Positions 1 through 6,050 of a DNA stretch of 7,179 nucleotides are shown here, piece after piece. Made by a program: the position numbers and the translations under genes. Every line of letters starts with the position of its first letter. Positions within the stretch are counted from its first letter, which is position 1. Source of the DNA: Spirochaetaceae bacterium (lineage in GTDB: Bacteria; Spirochaetota; Spirochaetia; Treponematales; Treponemataceae); NCBI GenBank assembly GCA_031285525.1, contig JAITWB010000070.1, forward strand, positions 1-7,179. Reading direction: 5' to 3'. Under the pieces are notes generated by a model. It did not search any database. It saw only the letters and a program-made list of their open reading frames with translations, and was not told where the DNA came from.

Positions 1-1361
1 CGGGAAAACTTCTCTACCTGCTTCGGGCGGCTGATAACCGTATCGGCAATCCGTTTTATATCAGACGCCCGGAGGACATTATTCTTCCCCACCTTGGCAA
101 AACCCTTTGAGGCATCGATAATCAAAACATCCGTTGCGGGACGCTTCTTTTTGAGCACCATAATAATCGTCGGAATACCGGTTCCAAAGAAGATATTCGC
201 AGGAAGACCTATCACCGCATCGATATGGTTCTGCTCAATAAGGTTCCTGCGGATTTCTCCCTCCTCACCGCCGCGAAACAGCACGCCGTGGGGCAGGACG
301 ATGGTCATAATGCCGTCGGGCTTCAAGTGAAACAAATCATGGAGCAAAAAGGCAAAATCCGCCTTCGTCTTCGGCGCAAGCCCAAACCGGGCATAGCGGG
401 GATCACTCTCCTTATTCAACGGCTCCCAGGGCTGTGAATAGGGAGGATTCGACACCACCGCATCCACATAGAGGGGATTGTACGTACCCACCGGATCACT
501 CTCATCGAATAAAGGCCAATCCTCCTCCAATGTATCGCCGTTCCTCGTCTCGATATTAGCTGGAATAATACCCCGCATAATAAGGTTCATACGGGTGAGG
601 TTATAGGTATTCTCTTTATTCTCCTGGGCATAGTATTTTATCTTGTCTTTATCGTTTATATATTTCGCCGCCGAGCGTCCAATATTGATAAGCAGCGAAC
701 CGGAACCGCTGGTGGGGTCGTAAATATCGATCTTCTCGCGATCCTTCAAATGATCCGCCACGATTTCAGACATAAGCAGGGAAACCTCATGGGGCGTATA
801 AAATTCCCCCGCCTTTTTCCCGGCGTTTGCAGCGAACATACTGATAAGGTATTCATAGATGAACCCCAAAACGTCGTAATCCTGCTTCCCGTCCATGGGA
901 ATCGCCTTAATAAGATGAATCAGATCGCTGATAACCTTGGTTTGCTGCCCTGCGCTTTCCCCCAGTTTTGACAAGCCTGTTTCCAGGGTATTGAGAATAC
1001 GATCAAACACCTTACGATGGGTCGAATCAATAAGACGGGTAAAGGCAGAGAGCGCATCCCGAACATTGGATACATCAAAATCCCTGCCCTTTTCAATCCA
1101 GGTTGAAAACAGATTCTCATAGGCAATAAAATAGCCGATTTTCTGCTGGATAAACTCCACCGTCTCCGCATCATCCTCGGACAAAGCCCTAATGTCATCC
1201 GCACTAAAGTCGTTCCCCATGCAGAACTTCACTTCCGTATCCGAAAGATACTTATAGAAGATAAAACCGAGAATATAATCCTTATACTCATTCGCCTCGA
1301 TCTTCGACCGCATTTTGTTGGCAGATTCCCAAATCTTCGACGCTAACTGCTGCTTATTCAC
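1..1361 (-). CDS. hsdM: Type I restriction-modification DNA methyltransferase subunit M (partial, C-terminus outside window)
   Basis: This is the N6-adenine methylase subunit of a type I restriction-modification system, which with HsdS forms the modification enzyme and with HsdR the restriction complex. I translated it by hand: 453 codons are present, and the gene continues past the left edge (the family is usually about 500-540 residues). The N-terminal helical HsdM_N-type region (about 1-150) contains NEYKDYILGFIFYKYLSD. The methylase core follows, with GEFYTP (E186-P190), SAM-binding motif I DPTSGSGSLL (D215-L224) and catalytic motif IV NPPY (N305-Y308). All key residues are intact. The start is GTG at 1361, giving (M)NKQQLASKIW. 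It has an AAAGG ribosome site about 7 bases upstream, and no in-frame ATG lies nearby upstream. The gene is divergent from the DUF998 gene. hsdS and hsdR are expected beyond the left edge but cannot be seen. The family call is secure; target specificity cannot be inferred without HsdS. Confidence 0.95.
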   Translation of the reverse strand, partial: MNKQQLASKIWESANKMRSKIEANEYKDYILGFIFYKYLSDTEVKFCMGNDFSADDIRALSEDDAETVEFIQQKIGYFIAYENLFSTWIEKGRDFDVSNVRDALSAFTRLIDSTHRKVFDRILNTLETGLSKLGESAGQQTKVISDLIHLIKAIPMDGKQDYDVLGFIYEYLISMFAANAGKKAGEFYTPHEVSLLMSEIVADHLKDREKIDIYDPTSGSGSLLINIGRSAAKYINDKDKIKYYAQENKENTYNLTRMNLIMRGIIPANIETRNGDTLEEDWPLFDESDPVGTYNPLYVDAVVSNPPYSQPWEPLNKESDPRYARFGLAPKTKADFAFLLHDLFHLKPDGIMTIVLPHGVLFRGGEEGEIRRNLIEQNHIDAVIGLPANIFFGTGIPTIIMVLKKKRPATDVLIIDASKGFAKVGKNNVLRASDIKRIADTVISRPKQVEKFS

Positions 1362-1401
1362 AGGACAACCTTTTCTTTCAATATGTAGTGGTCTACTGAA
1401 T

Positions 1402-1410
1402 AGTATACCA
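1402..1410 (-). promoter_or_regulatory. Extended -10 promoter for hsdM
   Basis: Read on the minus strand, this is TGGTATACT, a TGn extended -10 followed by TATACT (one mismatch to TATAAT). It lies about 40 bases upstream of the hsdM GTG. The matching -35 position, 17 bases further upstream, is poor (TTTCCC), which is common when a TGn extension is present. Placement in the divergent gap and the good -10 support it; transcription was not tested. Confidence 0.55.
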
Positions 1411-1472
1411 TAAACCGGAATAAAGGGAAATCTTCGTATATATCCGCTCTATCAACGCTTTGCGGTATGTTC

Positions 1473-1502
1473 TTGACAAAACCTACCAATCGGTCGTATA
1501 TT
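1473..1502 (+). promoter_or_regulatory. Sigma-70 type promoter of the DUF998-TetR unit
   Basis: A perfect TTGACA -35 (1473-1478) and a TATATT -10 (1497-1502) are separated by 18 bases. The expected transcription start is near 1509, about 20 bases before the ATG at 1530, so the leader would be short. An imperfect dyad sits in the spacer, where a repressor would block RNA polymerase. No other good promoter is visible in front of the two genes. Confidence 0.75.
1483..1496. promoter_or_regulatory. Candidate TetR operator in the promoter spacer
   Basis: The sequence CTACCAATCGGTCG is an imperfect inverted repeat: five of seven positions pair (C-G, ACC-GGT and the central A-T). It lies wholly between the -35 and -10 boxes of the DUF998-TetR promoter. 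TetR-family autorepressors often bind ACC/GGT-rich dyads in such spacers. The assignment to the TetR encoded at 2161-2766 is an inference, and the dyad is short enough to arise by chance. Confidence 0.35.
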
Positions 1503-1529
1503 CAAGCCTGAAAGATAGGAGCTGTTAAA

Positions 1530-2156
1530 ATGGAAACCCTTAAAAACCTATTGCCTGTATGCGGCATTATAAGCGTCATTTTTTACTTTCTCCATGTAGT
1601 ATTGGGAACTCTTCTGTATCCGGGCTATAACCCCATGTCTCAGGCTGTAAGCGACTTAACGGCTTCCAATTCCCCTTCAAGAAATATAGCCTTCTCTTTT
1701 TCTCTTCTGTACGGCTTATTCTCCCTGGTGTTTTCAATCTACTTCTATATCTATTTCAAACAGGCAATCAACACCCCTATAACCCTTGGAGCCGCCTTCC
1801 TCTGTCTTATGACTGTCGTGTCATTTGGATATACCTTTTTCCCCTTATCAGAATCCGGCTATGCCGGGACATTTCAGGATAAAATGCACTTAGCCGTAAC
1901 GATAGCGGTGGTACTCTGTACCGTAATCGCACTGGTTCTGTTTACCATCGGCTTCTTCAAAACGGCAGATCACAAGCTGCTGGGTTTTATTTCAGCAGGT
2001 ACTTTTTTGTTATTACTAACCGGATCGGTACTCATGAAACTATTGCCGAGGGAGTTTTTCGGCATAGCGGAACGGATAAACGTATATGCAATCGTATTCT
2101 ATATAGGAATATTATCCTTTTGGATGAATAGCTACATCAAGGCTGAGGGAGTTTAA
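1530..2156 (+). CDS. DUF998 family integral membrane protein
   Basis: This 208-residue protein is predicted to lie in the cytoplasmic membrane with six helices at about 8-30, 52-76, 83-105, 119-143, 149-169 and 183-203. It has no cleavable signal peptide. The loop after helix 1, PGYNPMSQAVSDLTA (31-45), followed by SP at 48-49, is characteristic of the DUF998 family. Other typical family features are FP at 104-105, DKMH at the start of helix 4 (117-120) and the GIAERINVY segment (178-186) before the last helix. The length fits the family. The ATG has an AGGAG ribosome site 8 bases upstream and a strong promoter. Its biochemical function is unknown. Its partner is the TetR gene 4 bp downstream, so it is probably a target of that repressor, perhaps induced by a membrane-active or small-molecule ligand; that role is inferred from context only. 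Confidence 0.85.
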   Translation: METLKNLLPVCGIISVIFYFLHVVLGTLLYPGYNPMSQAVSDLTASNSPSRNIAFSFSLLYGLFSLVFSIYFYIYFKQAINTPITLGAAFLCLMTVVSFGYTFFPLSESGYAGTFQDKMHLAVTIAVVLCTVIALVLFTIGFFKTADHKLLGFISAGTFLLLLTGSVLMKLLPREFFGIAERINVYAIVFYIGILSFWMNSYIKAEGV

Positions 2157-2160
2157 ACCA

Positions 2161-2766
2161 ATGAAGAGCAAAGAAAAGATACTGTTGGCAGTGTTGGAAC
2201 TCGCCTCAGAAAACGGATTGGGCAGTGTTTCCCTATCCCAGATAGCCGAAAAAGTAGGCGTCAAAAAAGCAACCCTGTACAGCCACTTTTCCTCAAAAGG
2301 GGAAATCGTGGATTCCCTCTACGGCTATTTACGTGAAAACGCCAAAACCGGACTCAGCGGCGCCATACTGGATTACGGCGAAATGGTAAAAGGAAAAACA
2401 GCCCCCGAAATCTTACACCAAACCGTAGCCGCTTATCGAGCGATAAACGCCGATGAAAAGCTCAGAATGTTCTATACCTTTATCCTCTCCGAGCGGGTAT
2501 TCAACAAAGAAGCCGCCAGAATCATGGTCGCAGAAACAGAAAAAATGATACTCGCCGTCAAGCAGCTATTCTATGCCATGCACATTCACCATGTCATGCA
2601 TTTTACCAACGTCGATATGGCAGCCCTTTCCTTTGCCATGGCTATCCATTCCCTGCTAGACTACCGGGAAGATAAGCTCTTTGCCGAAAATAGTGAAACA
2701 GAGCAGTTGATACATGCGTATATTGACGAATTTTGCGCTGTATACGGTACATTTCACGAGCAATAG
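2161..2766 (+). CDS. TetR/AcrR family transcriptional regulator
   Basis: This 201-residue DNA-binding repressor acts as a cytoplasmic dimer if it behaves like its family. The N-terminal TetR domain spans about residues 3-55. It comprises helix 1 (KEKILLAVLELASENG), the helix-turn-helix (SLSQIAEKVGVKKATLYSHF, 24-43) with recognition helix 34-43, and the following GEIVDSLYGYL. Residues 60-201 form the all-helical ligand and dimer domain, which is too divergent to predict a ligand. An unusual histidine cluster (H141, H143, H144, H147, then H163) lies in that domain. The start ATG follows the upstream stop by 4 bp. Its GAGGGAG ribosome site (2145-2151) overlaps the last codons of the DUF998 gene, so the two are almost certainly cotranscribed. 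Autorepression through the dyad at 1483-1496 is plausible. Control of the downstream sugar operon is not supported, because that promoter lacks a similar dyad. Confidence 0.92.
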   Translation: MKSKEKILLAVLELASENGLGSVSLSQIAEKVGVKKATLYSHFSSKGEIVDSLYGYLRENAKTGLSGAILDYGEMVKGKTAPEILHQTVAAYRAINADEKLRMFYTFILSERVFNKEAARIMVAETEKMILAVKQLFYAMHIHHVMHFTNVDMAALSFAMAIHSLLDYREDKLFAENSETEQLIHAYIDEFCAVYGTFHEQ

Positions 2767-2796
2767 GATCTTATTCGGAGATATAGAAAAATAACT

Positions 2797-2825
2797 TTGA
2801 CAGCTGACAGAAACCATGTTACCCT
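2797..2825 (+). promoter_or_regulatory. Candidate promoter of the sugar transport operon
   Basis: A perfect TTGACA -35 (2797-2802) is followed after 17 bases by TACCCT (2820-2825), a weak -10 with three matches to TATAAT. A start near 2832 would give a leader of under 20 bases that still contains the GGAGG ribosome site (2840-2844). A good -35 with a poor -10 suggests activator dependence or low basal output. Readthrough from the TetR gene is also possible, since no terminator is visible in the 82-bp gap. Confidence 0.45.
2798..2810 (+). repeat. TGACAG direct repeat at the -35 region
   Basis: Two copies of TGACAG (2798-2803 and 2805-2810) are separated by one base. The first overlaps the -35 box and the second lies in the promoter spacer. 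The 7-base phase is short of a helical turn. It may be part of a regulator site or a chance repeat; the sequence alone does not decide. Confidence 0.3.
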
Positions 2826-2848
2826 GAAAGCATGAAACTGGAGGCGAA

Positions 2849-4153
2849 ATGAAAAAATTACTCATTCTTACTGTGGCAGTGCTGACACTTGCTGCTGTCT
2901 TTATTGCCTGCAAAGGCAAATCGGAAACATCTCCGGCGGCGTCCGGGGCGGCTGCGGGCGGGGTTAAGGAAATCACGCTTGTAAGTAACAAAATTGAGAT
3001 CGACGCAGCTCTGAAAGCTTATGCCCTGGTGTACGAACAACAGACAGGCATAAAGGTGAATGTGAAGAGCTTCGGCGGTGAGTCCCCCTATGCGCCGAAT
3101 ATTGCGGCGATGTTCAATTCAGGAACCGAACCTGAAATTTTCGTTATTGAAGGTAAATCGGGATACGAAGATGCCCAAAGATCAGGCAGAATTTCCGACC
3201 TTTCGAACGAACCCTGGGTGAAAGATACTGATGTCGCCTATGTGGATCCGGCAAACGGCAATGTTATCGGCTTCCCCGTGGCTATCGAAGGCTGGGGACT
3301 GGGGTATAACAAGGCTCTTCTCGCAAAAGCGGGCATCGATCCGGCGAGCATGGTAAACATAGCCGGTATCAAGGCGGCTTTTGCAAAAATCAATTCGATG
3401 AAGGACGAACTCGGTATTGAGGCTGTTGTGTCCATGGTATCAGGTCCCGGCATGACCTGGGTTACCGGACTTCACGGGGTAAACGCTTATCTCGCTCTCG
3501 GGCTTCCCTATACAGAGTCTTCTACCTATATCAATATGCTGCTCAACGGTGAAGTTGACCGAACCCGTCTGACCAAATACGCCGAATACTATGAGCTGCT
3601 CTTCAAGAACTCCAATAGGAATACCCTCCTGACAGGCGGTTACGATCAGCAGATGGGCGATTTCGCTCTCCAGAGAACTGTGTTTATCCATCAGGGAAAC
3701 TGGACAGATCCGACCTTCCTGGATCTGCTGGGAGGCAGCACCTTTGAAATGGGCTATGTTCCCCACGCCTTCCTGGACGAAACCACCGATGGTATCTTTG
3801 TCGGCGCTCCGTCATTTTATCTGGTTAACCCCAAGTCCGCCGGGACAGAGGAAGCCAAGAAGTTCCTTACCGCTATGGCATCAACCCCGGCAGGGCACGA
3901 TTATATGGTAAACAAGGCCGGAATGGTTCCTGCCTTCAAGTCCTGCACATTGCAGCCTGCGGGAGAGCTTTCCAAGGCCGTACAGCAGTGGACCTCAGCA
4001 GGAAAGATTTACGCATGGCAGCAGAATGAAATGCCCGACGGATTCGGTATGAATACACTGGGACCGATTTTTGCACAGCTGGCGGCGGAACAGGTTACCG
4101 TTGCCGGATTTGTGGATCTCTTCGCAGCGGCTGCGGCGGAGCTTAAGAAATAA
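2849..4153 (+). CDS. ABC transporter sugar-binding lipoprotein (family 1 solute-binding protein)
   Basis: This 434-residue periplasmic or membrane-anchored receptor captures a carbohydrate and delivers it to the two permeases encoded next. The N-terminus has a lysine pair, a hydrophobic h-region and VFIA-C21 as lipidation site. The -3 Phe is outside the classical LAGC pattern but within the relaxed lipobox known from spirochaetes. An Ala/Gly/Ser/Lys linker (22-40) leads into the mature fold, which opens with EITLVSNKIEIDAALKAY. It continues with features usual for malto-oligosaccharide and alpha-glucoside binders: the segment around EPEIFVIEG, a conserved GFPVAIEGWGLGYNKALLAKAGI hinge, a GNWTDP region and a C-terminal domain rich in Trp and Gln. 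The start has GGAGG 4 bases upstream. It is first in an operon with permeases and a GH13 enzyme, so the substrate is probably an alpha-glucoside such as maltose, a malto-oligosaccharide, sucrose or trehalose. It could instead bind another oligosaccharide. Confidence 0.92.
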   Translation: MKKLLILTVAVLTLAAVFIACKGKSETSPAASGAAAGGVKEITLVSNKIEIDAALKAYALVYEQQTGIKVNVKSFGGESPYAPNIAAMFNSGTEPEIFVIEGKSGYEDAQRSGRISDLSNEPWVKDTDVAYVDPANGNVIGFPVAIEGWGLGYNKALLAKAGIDPASMVNIAGIKAAFAKINSMKDELGIEAVVSMVSGPGMTWVTGLHGVNAYLALGLPYTESSTYINMLLNGEVDRTRLTKYAEYYELLFKNSNRNTLLTGGYDQQMGDFALQRTVFIHQGNWTDPTFLDLLGGSTFEMGYVPHAFLDETTDGIFVGAPSFYLVNPKSAGTEEAKKFLTAMASTPAGHDYMVNKAGMVPAFKSCTLQPAGELSKAVQQWTSAGKIYAWQQNEMPDGFGMNTLGPIFAQLAAEQVTVAGFVDLFAAAAAELKK

Positions 4154-4163
4154 ACATACGGAT

Positions 4164-4202
4164 AGGGCGGCTTGAAAAACAGGGTTCGAGCCGCCCTTTT
4201 TT
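4164..4202 (+). terminator. Strong intrinsic terminator between binding protein and permease genes
   Basis: The left arm AGGGCGGCTTGAA (4164-4176) and right arm TTCGAGCCGCCCT (4185-4197) form a 13-bp stem with one U-G pair and an 8-base loop. The first nine base pairs are perfect and GC-rich. Six T residues follow (4197-4202). It lies 10 bases after the binding-protein stop and 16 bases before the permease ATG, so the permease genes depend on readthrough or on a promoter inside the upstream gene. The stem may also protect the 3' end of the binding-protein mRNA. Confidence 0.9.
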
Positions 4203-4218
4203 GTAAAAAGGAGTCTGT

Positions 4219-5142
4219 ATGGGTAAGGCAAAACAAAAGATCGGCAGACCTCGGAATACTCCCATCTTTTTTCTGTTTCTGTTTCCGGCGGTTTTGGCGT
4301 TCTGCCTGGTGATTATCATTCCGTTTTTCATGGGCATATTTTATTCGTTTACTAACTGGAATGCCATAACAGGAACCGAGGTTGAATGGGTGGGTATGCG
4401 CAATTTTATCGAGATATTCAAGGATATTACGTTTTTGCACTCGTTTTTGGTGACAGTCGTATATTCGGTACTCAATATCGTGGTTATCAATGTGTGCGCT
4501 TTTTTTCTCGCCCTATTGGTAACGGGCAACTTAAAGCTGACAGGGGTATACCGCTCAGGATTTTTTCTGCCGAACCTTATCGGGGGACTTATTCTCGGTT
4601 ATATCTGGCAGTTTATTTTCAACAATGCCATCCCGTCATTCGGAGAGGTTCTGGGGTTTTCCTGGCTTGAGGAAAATCTGTTCCTGGCAAACCAGCACTT
4701 GGCATTGTTAGCGATTGTTGTTGTCGGTACATGGCAATACGCCGGTTACATAATGATGATCTATGTAGCCTCCATACAGGGTATCCCCTCCTCATTGATG
4801 GAAGCGTCGGCAATTGACGGGGCGAACTATCTGCAAAGGCTTAGGCATATTTTGTTCCCCCTCGTCGCACAGGCCTTTACGGTGTCGATGTTTTTAACAC
4901 TGATAAATTCCTTCAAACAATTTGACGTGAACTATGCCCTTACGTCGGGAGGACCTTCAGGAATGTTCATGGGTAGGGCTCTTATGACCAACGAATTCCT
5001 CGCATTGAATATTTACCAGACTGCATTCGCCTTCCGGCAGCTTGCTCAGGGACAGGCAAAGGCGATCATTTTCTTCATTGTGCTTACAATCATATCCTTA
5101 ATACAGGTGCGGTATAATAAAAGAAAGGAGGTTGAGTTATAA
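4219..5142 (+). CDS. ABC sugar transporter permease, MalF/AglF type
   Basis: This 307-residue inner-membrane permease is one half of the transport channel. Six membrane segments are visible at about 16-40, 73-101, 110-133, 160-183, 213-232 and 279-297. The EAA loop that docks the ATPase, E195-A-S-A-I-D-G-A ending in ILFP (211-214), is intact and fits the carbohydrate-uptake CUT1 class. The start of family character is the FLFPA segment near residue 20, then SFTNW (43-47). The cytoplasmic N-terminus is basic. The start ATG has an AAAAAGGAG ribosome site (4205-4213) just after the terminator T-run. The stop overlaps the start of the next permease. It pairs with the binding protein and the second permease; the short N-terminus, without the large periplasmic domain of enteric MalF, is usual outside the enterics. 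Confidence 0.93.
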   Translation: MGKAKQKIGRPRNTPIFFLFLFPAVLAFCLVIIIPFFMGIFYSFTNWNAITGTEVEWVGMRNFIEIFKDITFLHSFLVTVVYSVLNIVVINVCAFFLALLVTGNLKLTGVYRSGFFLPNLIGGLILGYIWQFIFNNAIPSFGEVLGFSWLEENLFLANQHLALLAIVVVGTWQYAGYIMMIYVASIQGIPSSLMEASAIDGANYLQRLRHILFPLVAQAFTVSMFLTLINSFKQFDVNYALTSGGPSGMFMGRALMTNEFLALNIYQTAFAFRQLAQGQAKAIIFFIVLTIISLIQVRYNKRKEVEL

Positions 5143-5144
5143 TG
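5124..5144 (+). promoter_or_regulatory. Ribosome binding site and TAATG overlap coupling the two permeases
   Basis: AAAGGAGG (5124-5131) lies inside the end of the first permease gene. The TAA stop (5140-5142) shares its last A with the ATG of the second permease (5142-5144). This fixes the second start and predicts translational coupling, which would help keep the two partner subunits equal in amount. Confidence 0.85.
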
Positions 5145-6011
5145 AAAAAACGAAGAAATATATATCCGGAAATTGGCGCATTTCTGCTGTTCCTGATCTA
5201 CATGATCCCCTTTGCTCTGGTGGTGATTAACTCAGCCAAGCCGTCACTGATGATAATAATGGATCCCCTGTCGTTGCCCAAGAATCCGGCGCAGCTGCTC
5301 TCCAATATTAAGACGGTTATAGAAAGCCCCAACGTGCAGTACCTCTCATCCTTTGTTTCAACAATCATAATTACGGTTGTTTCCGTTGGACTTTTGGTAT
5401 TGATCTCATCGATGGCGGCCTGGGTGCTGGTACGCACAAAGACGGCGCTTTCAAATATCGTATTTATGGTTTTTGTCGCAGCTATGGTTATCCCCTTTCA
5501 GGTTGTTATGTTTCCGCTTATTTCGTGGTTTCATATGATCGAAGTGGGACTTGGGCTTATGAACACACCCTTCCGGTTGCTGCAAAACTATCCGGGGATA
5601 ATCCTTGCATACCTCGGATTCGGTTCATCCCTGTCGGTTTTTCTGTTCCACGGTTTTATCAAATCGGTTCCATTGGAACTTGAAGAAGCCGCCACCATCG
5701 ATGGATGCTCAAAGCCGGGAATATTCTTTCGGATTGTGTTTCCTATTCTGACGCCCATTACGGTTACGGTAATCATTCTCAATGGTATTTGGATATGGAA
5801 TGATTACCTTTTGCCCCTGATGGTACTCGGGTCGGGGAATGCGGTGCGGACCCTGCCTCTTGCGGTTGCCGGATTTGTCGGTTCCTTTGTGAAGAAATGG
5901 GATCTGATCCTGACTGCGACCATGATGACTATGCTGCCCATAATTATCGTGTTTTTGATACTGCAAAAATACATTATCAAGGGAATGGTTGAAGGATCGG
6001 TTAAGGGTTGA
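5142..6011 (+). CDS. ABC sugar transporter permease, MalG/AglG type
   Basis: This 289-residue inner-membrane partner of the preceding permease has six predicted helices at about 12-32, 71-95, 106-130, 150-172, 201-221 and 262-280. The EAA loop is E182-A-A-T-I-D-G, ending in FRIVFP (196-201). The C-terminus QKYIIKGMVEGSVKG is the typical end of MalG-type CUT1 permeases, so the protein is complete. The WNDYLLPLMVL segment (219-229) between helices 5 and 6 is also a family hallmark. It is translated by stop-start overlap from the upstream gene. A spacer of 39 bp separates it from the glucosidase gene, with no terminator in it, so they are probably cotranscribed. Substrate specificity comes mainly from the binding protein and the enzyme context, not from this sequence. 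Confidence 0.94.
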   Translation: MKKRRNIYPEIGAFLLFLIYMIPFALVVINSAKPSLMIIMDPLSLPKNPAQLLSNIKTVIESPNVQYLSSFVSTIIITVVSVGLLVLISSMAAWVLVRTKTALSNIVFMVFVAAMVIPFQVVMFPLISWFHMIEVGLGLMNTPFRLLQNYPGIILAYLGFGSSLSVFLFHGFIKSVPLELEEAATIDGCSKPGIFFRIVFPILTPITVTVIILNGIWIWNDYLLPLMVLGSGNAVRTLPLAVAGFVGSFVKKWDLILTATMMTMLPIIIVFLILQKYIIKGMVEGSVKG

Positions 6012-6050
6012 GTCTCTTGCCTCACACAAGGTGTACAGGAGGGAAAGGCG

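Noticed and set aside
94..437. Plus-strand open frames opposite hsdM.
   Set aside because: The minus strand carries clear methylase motifs through this region; these are shadows without ribosome sites.
2767..2796. Possible terminator after the TetR gene.
   Set aside because: Only a 4-bp ATCT/AGAT pairing is present, with no T-run. It is not a credible intrinsic terminator.
2797..2848. TetR operator controlling the sugar operon.
   Set aside because: The promoter shares no ACC/GGT dyad with the 1483-1496 site, so regulation by the neighbouring TetR is unsupported.
4009..4440. A 143-codon minus-strand open frame over the binding-protein end, the terminator and the permease start.
   Set aside because: It crosses the terminator hairpin and two real genes; its low-complexity, basic composition shows no domain.
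6012..6050. Possible hairpin between the second permease and the glucosidase (CTTG/CAAG).
   Set aside because: The stem is only 4 bp with no T-run; the gap is better read as a plain leader with a ribosome site.
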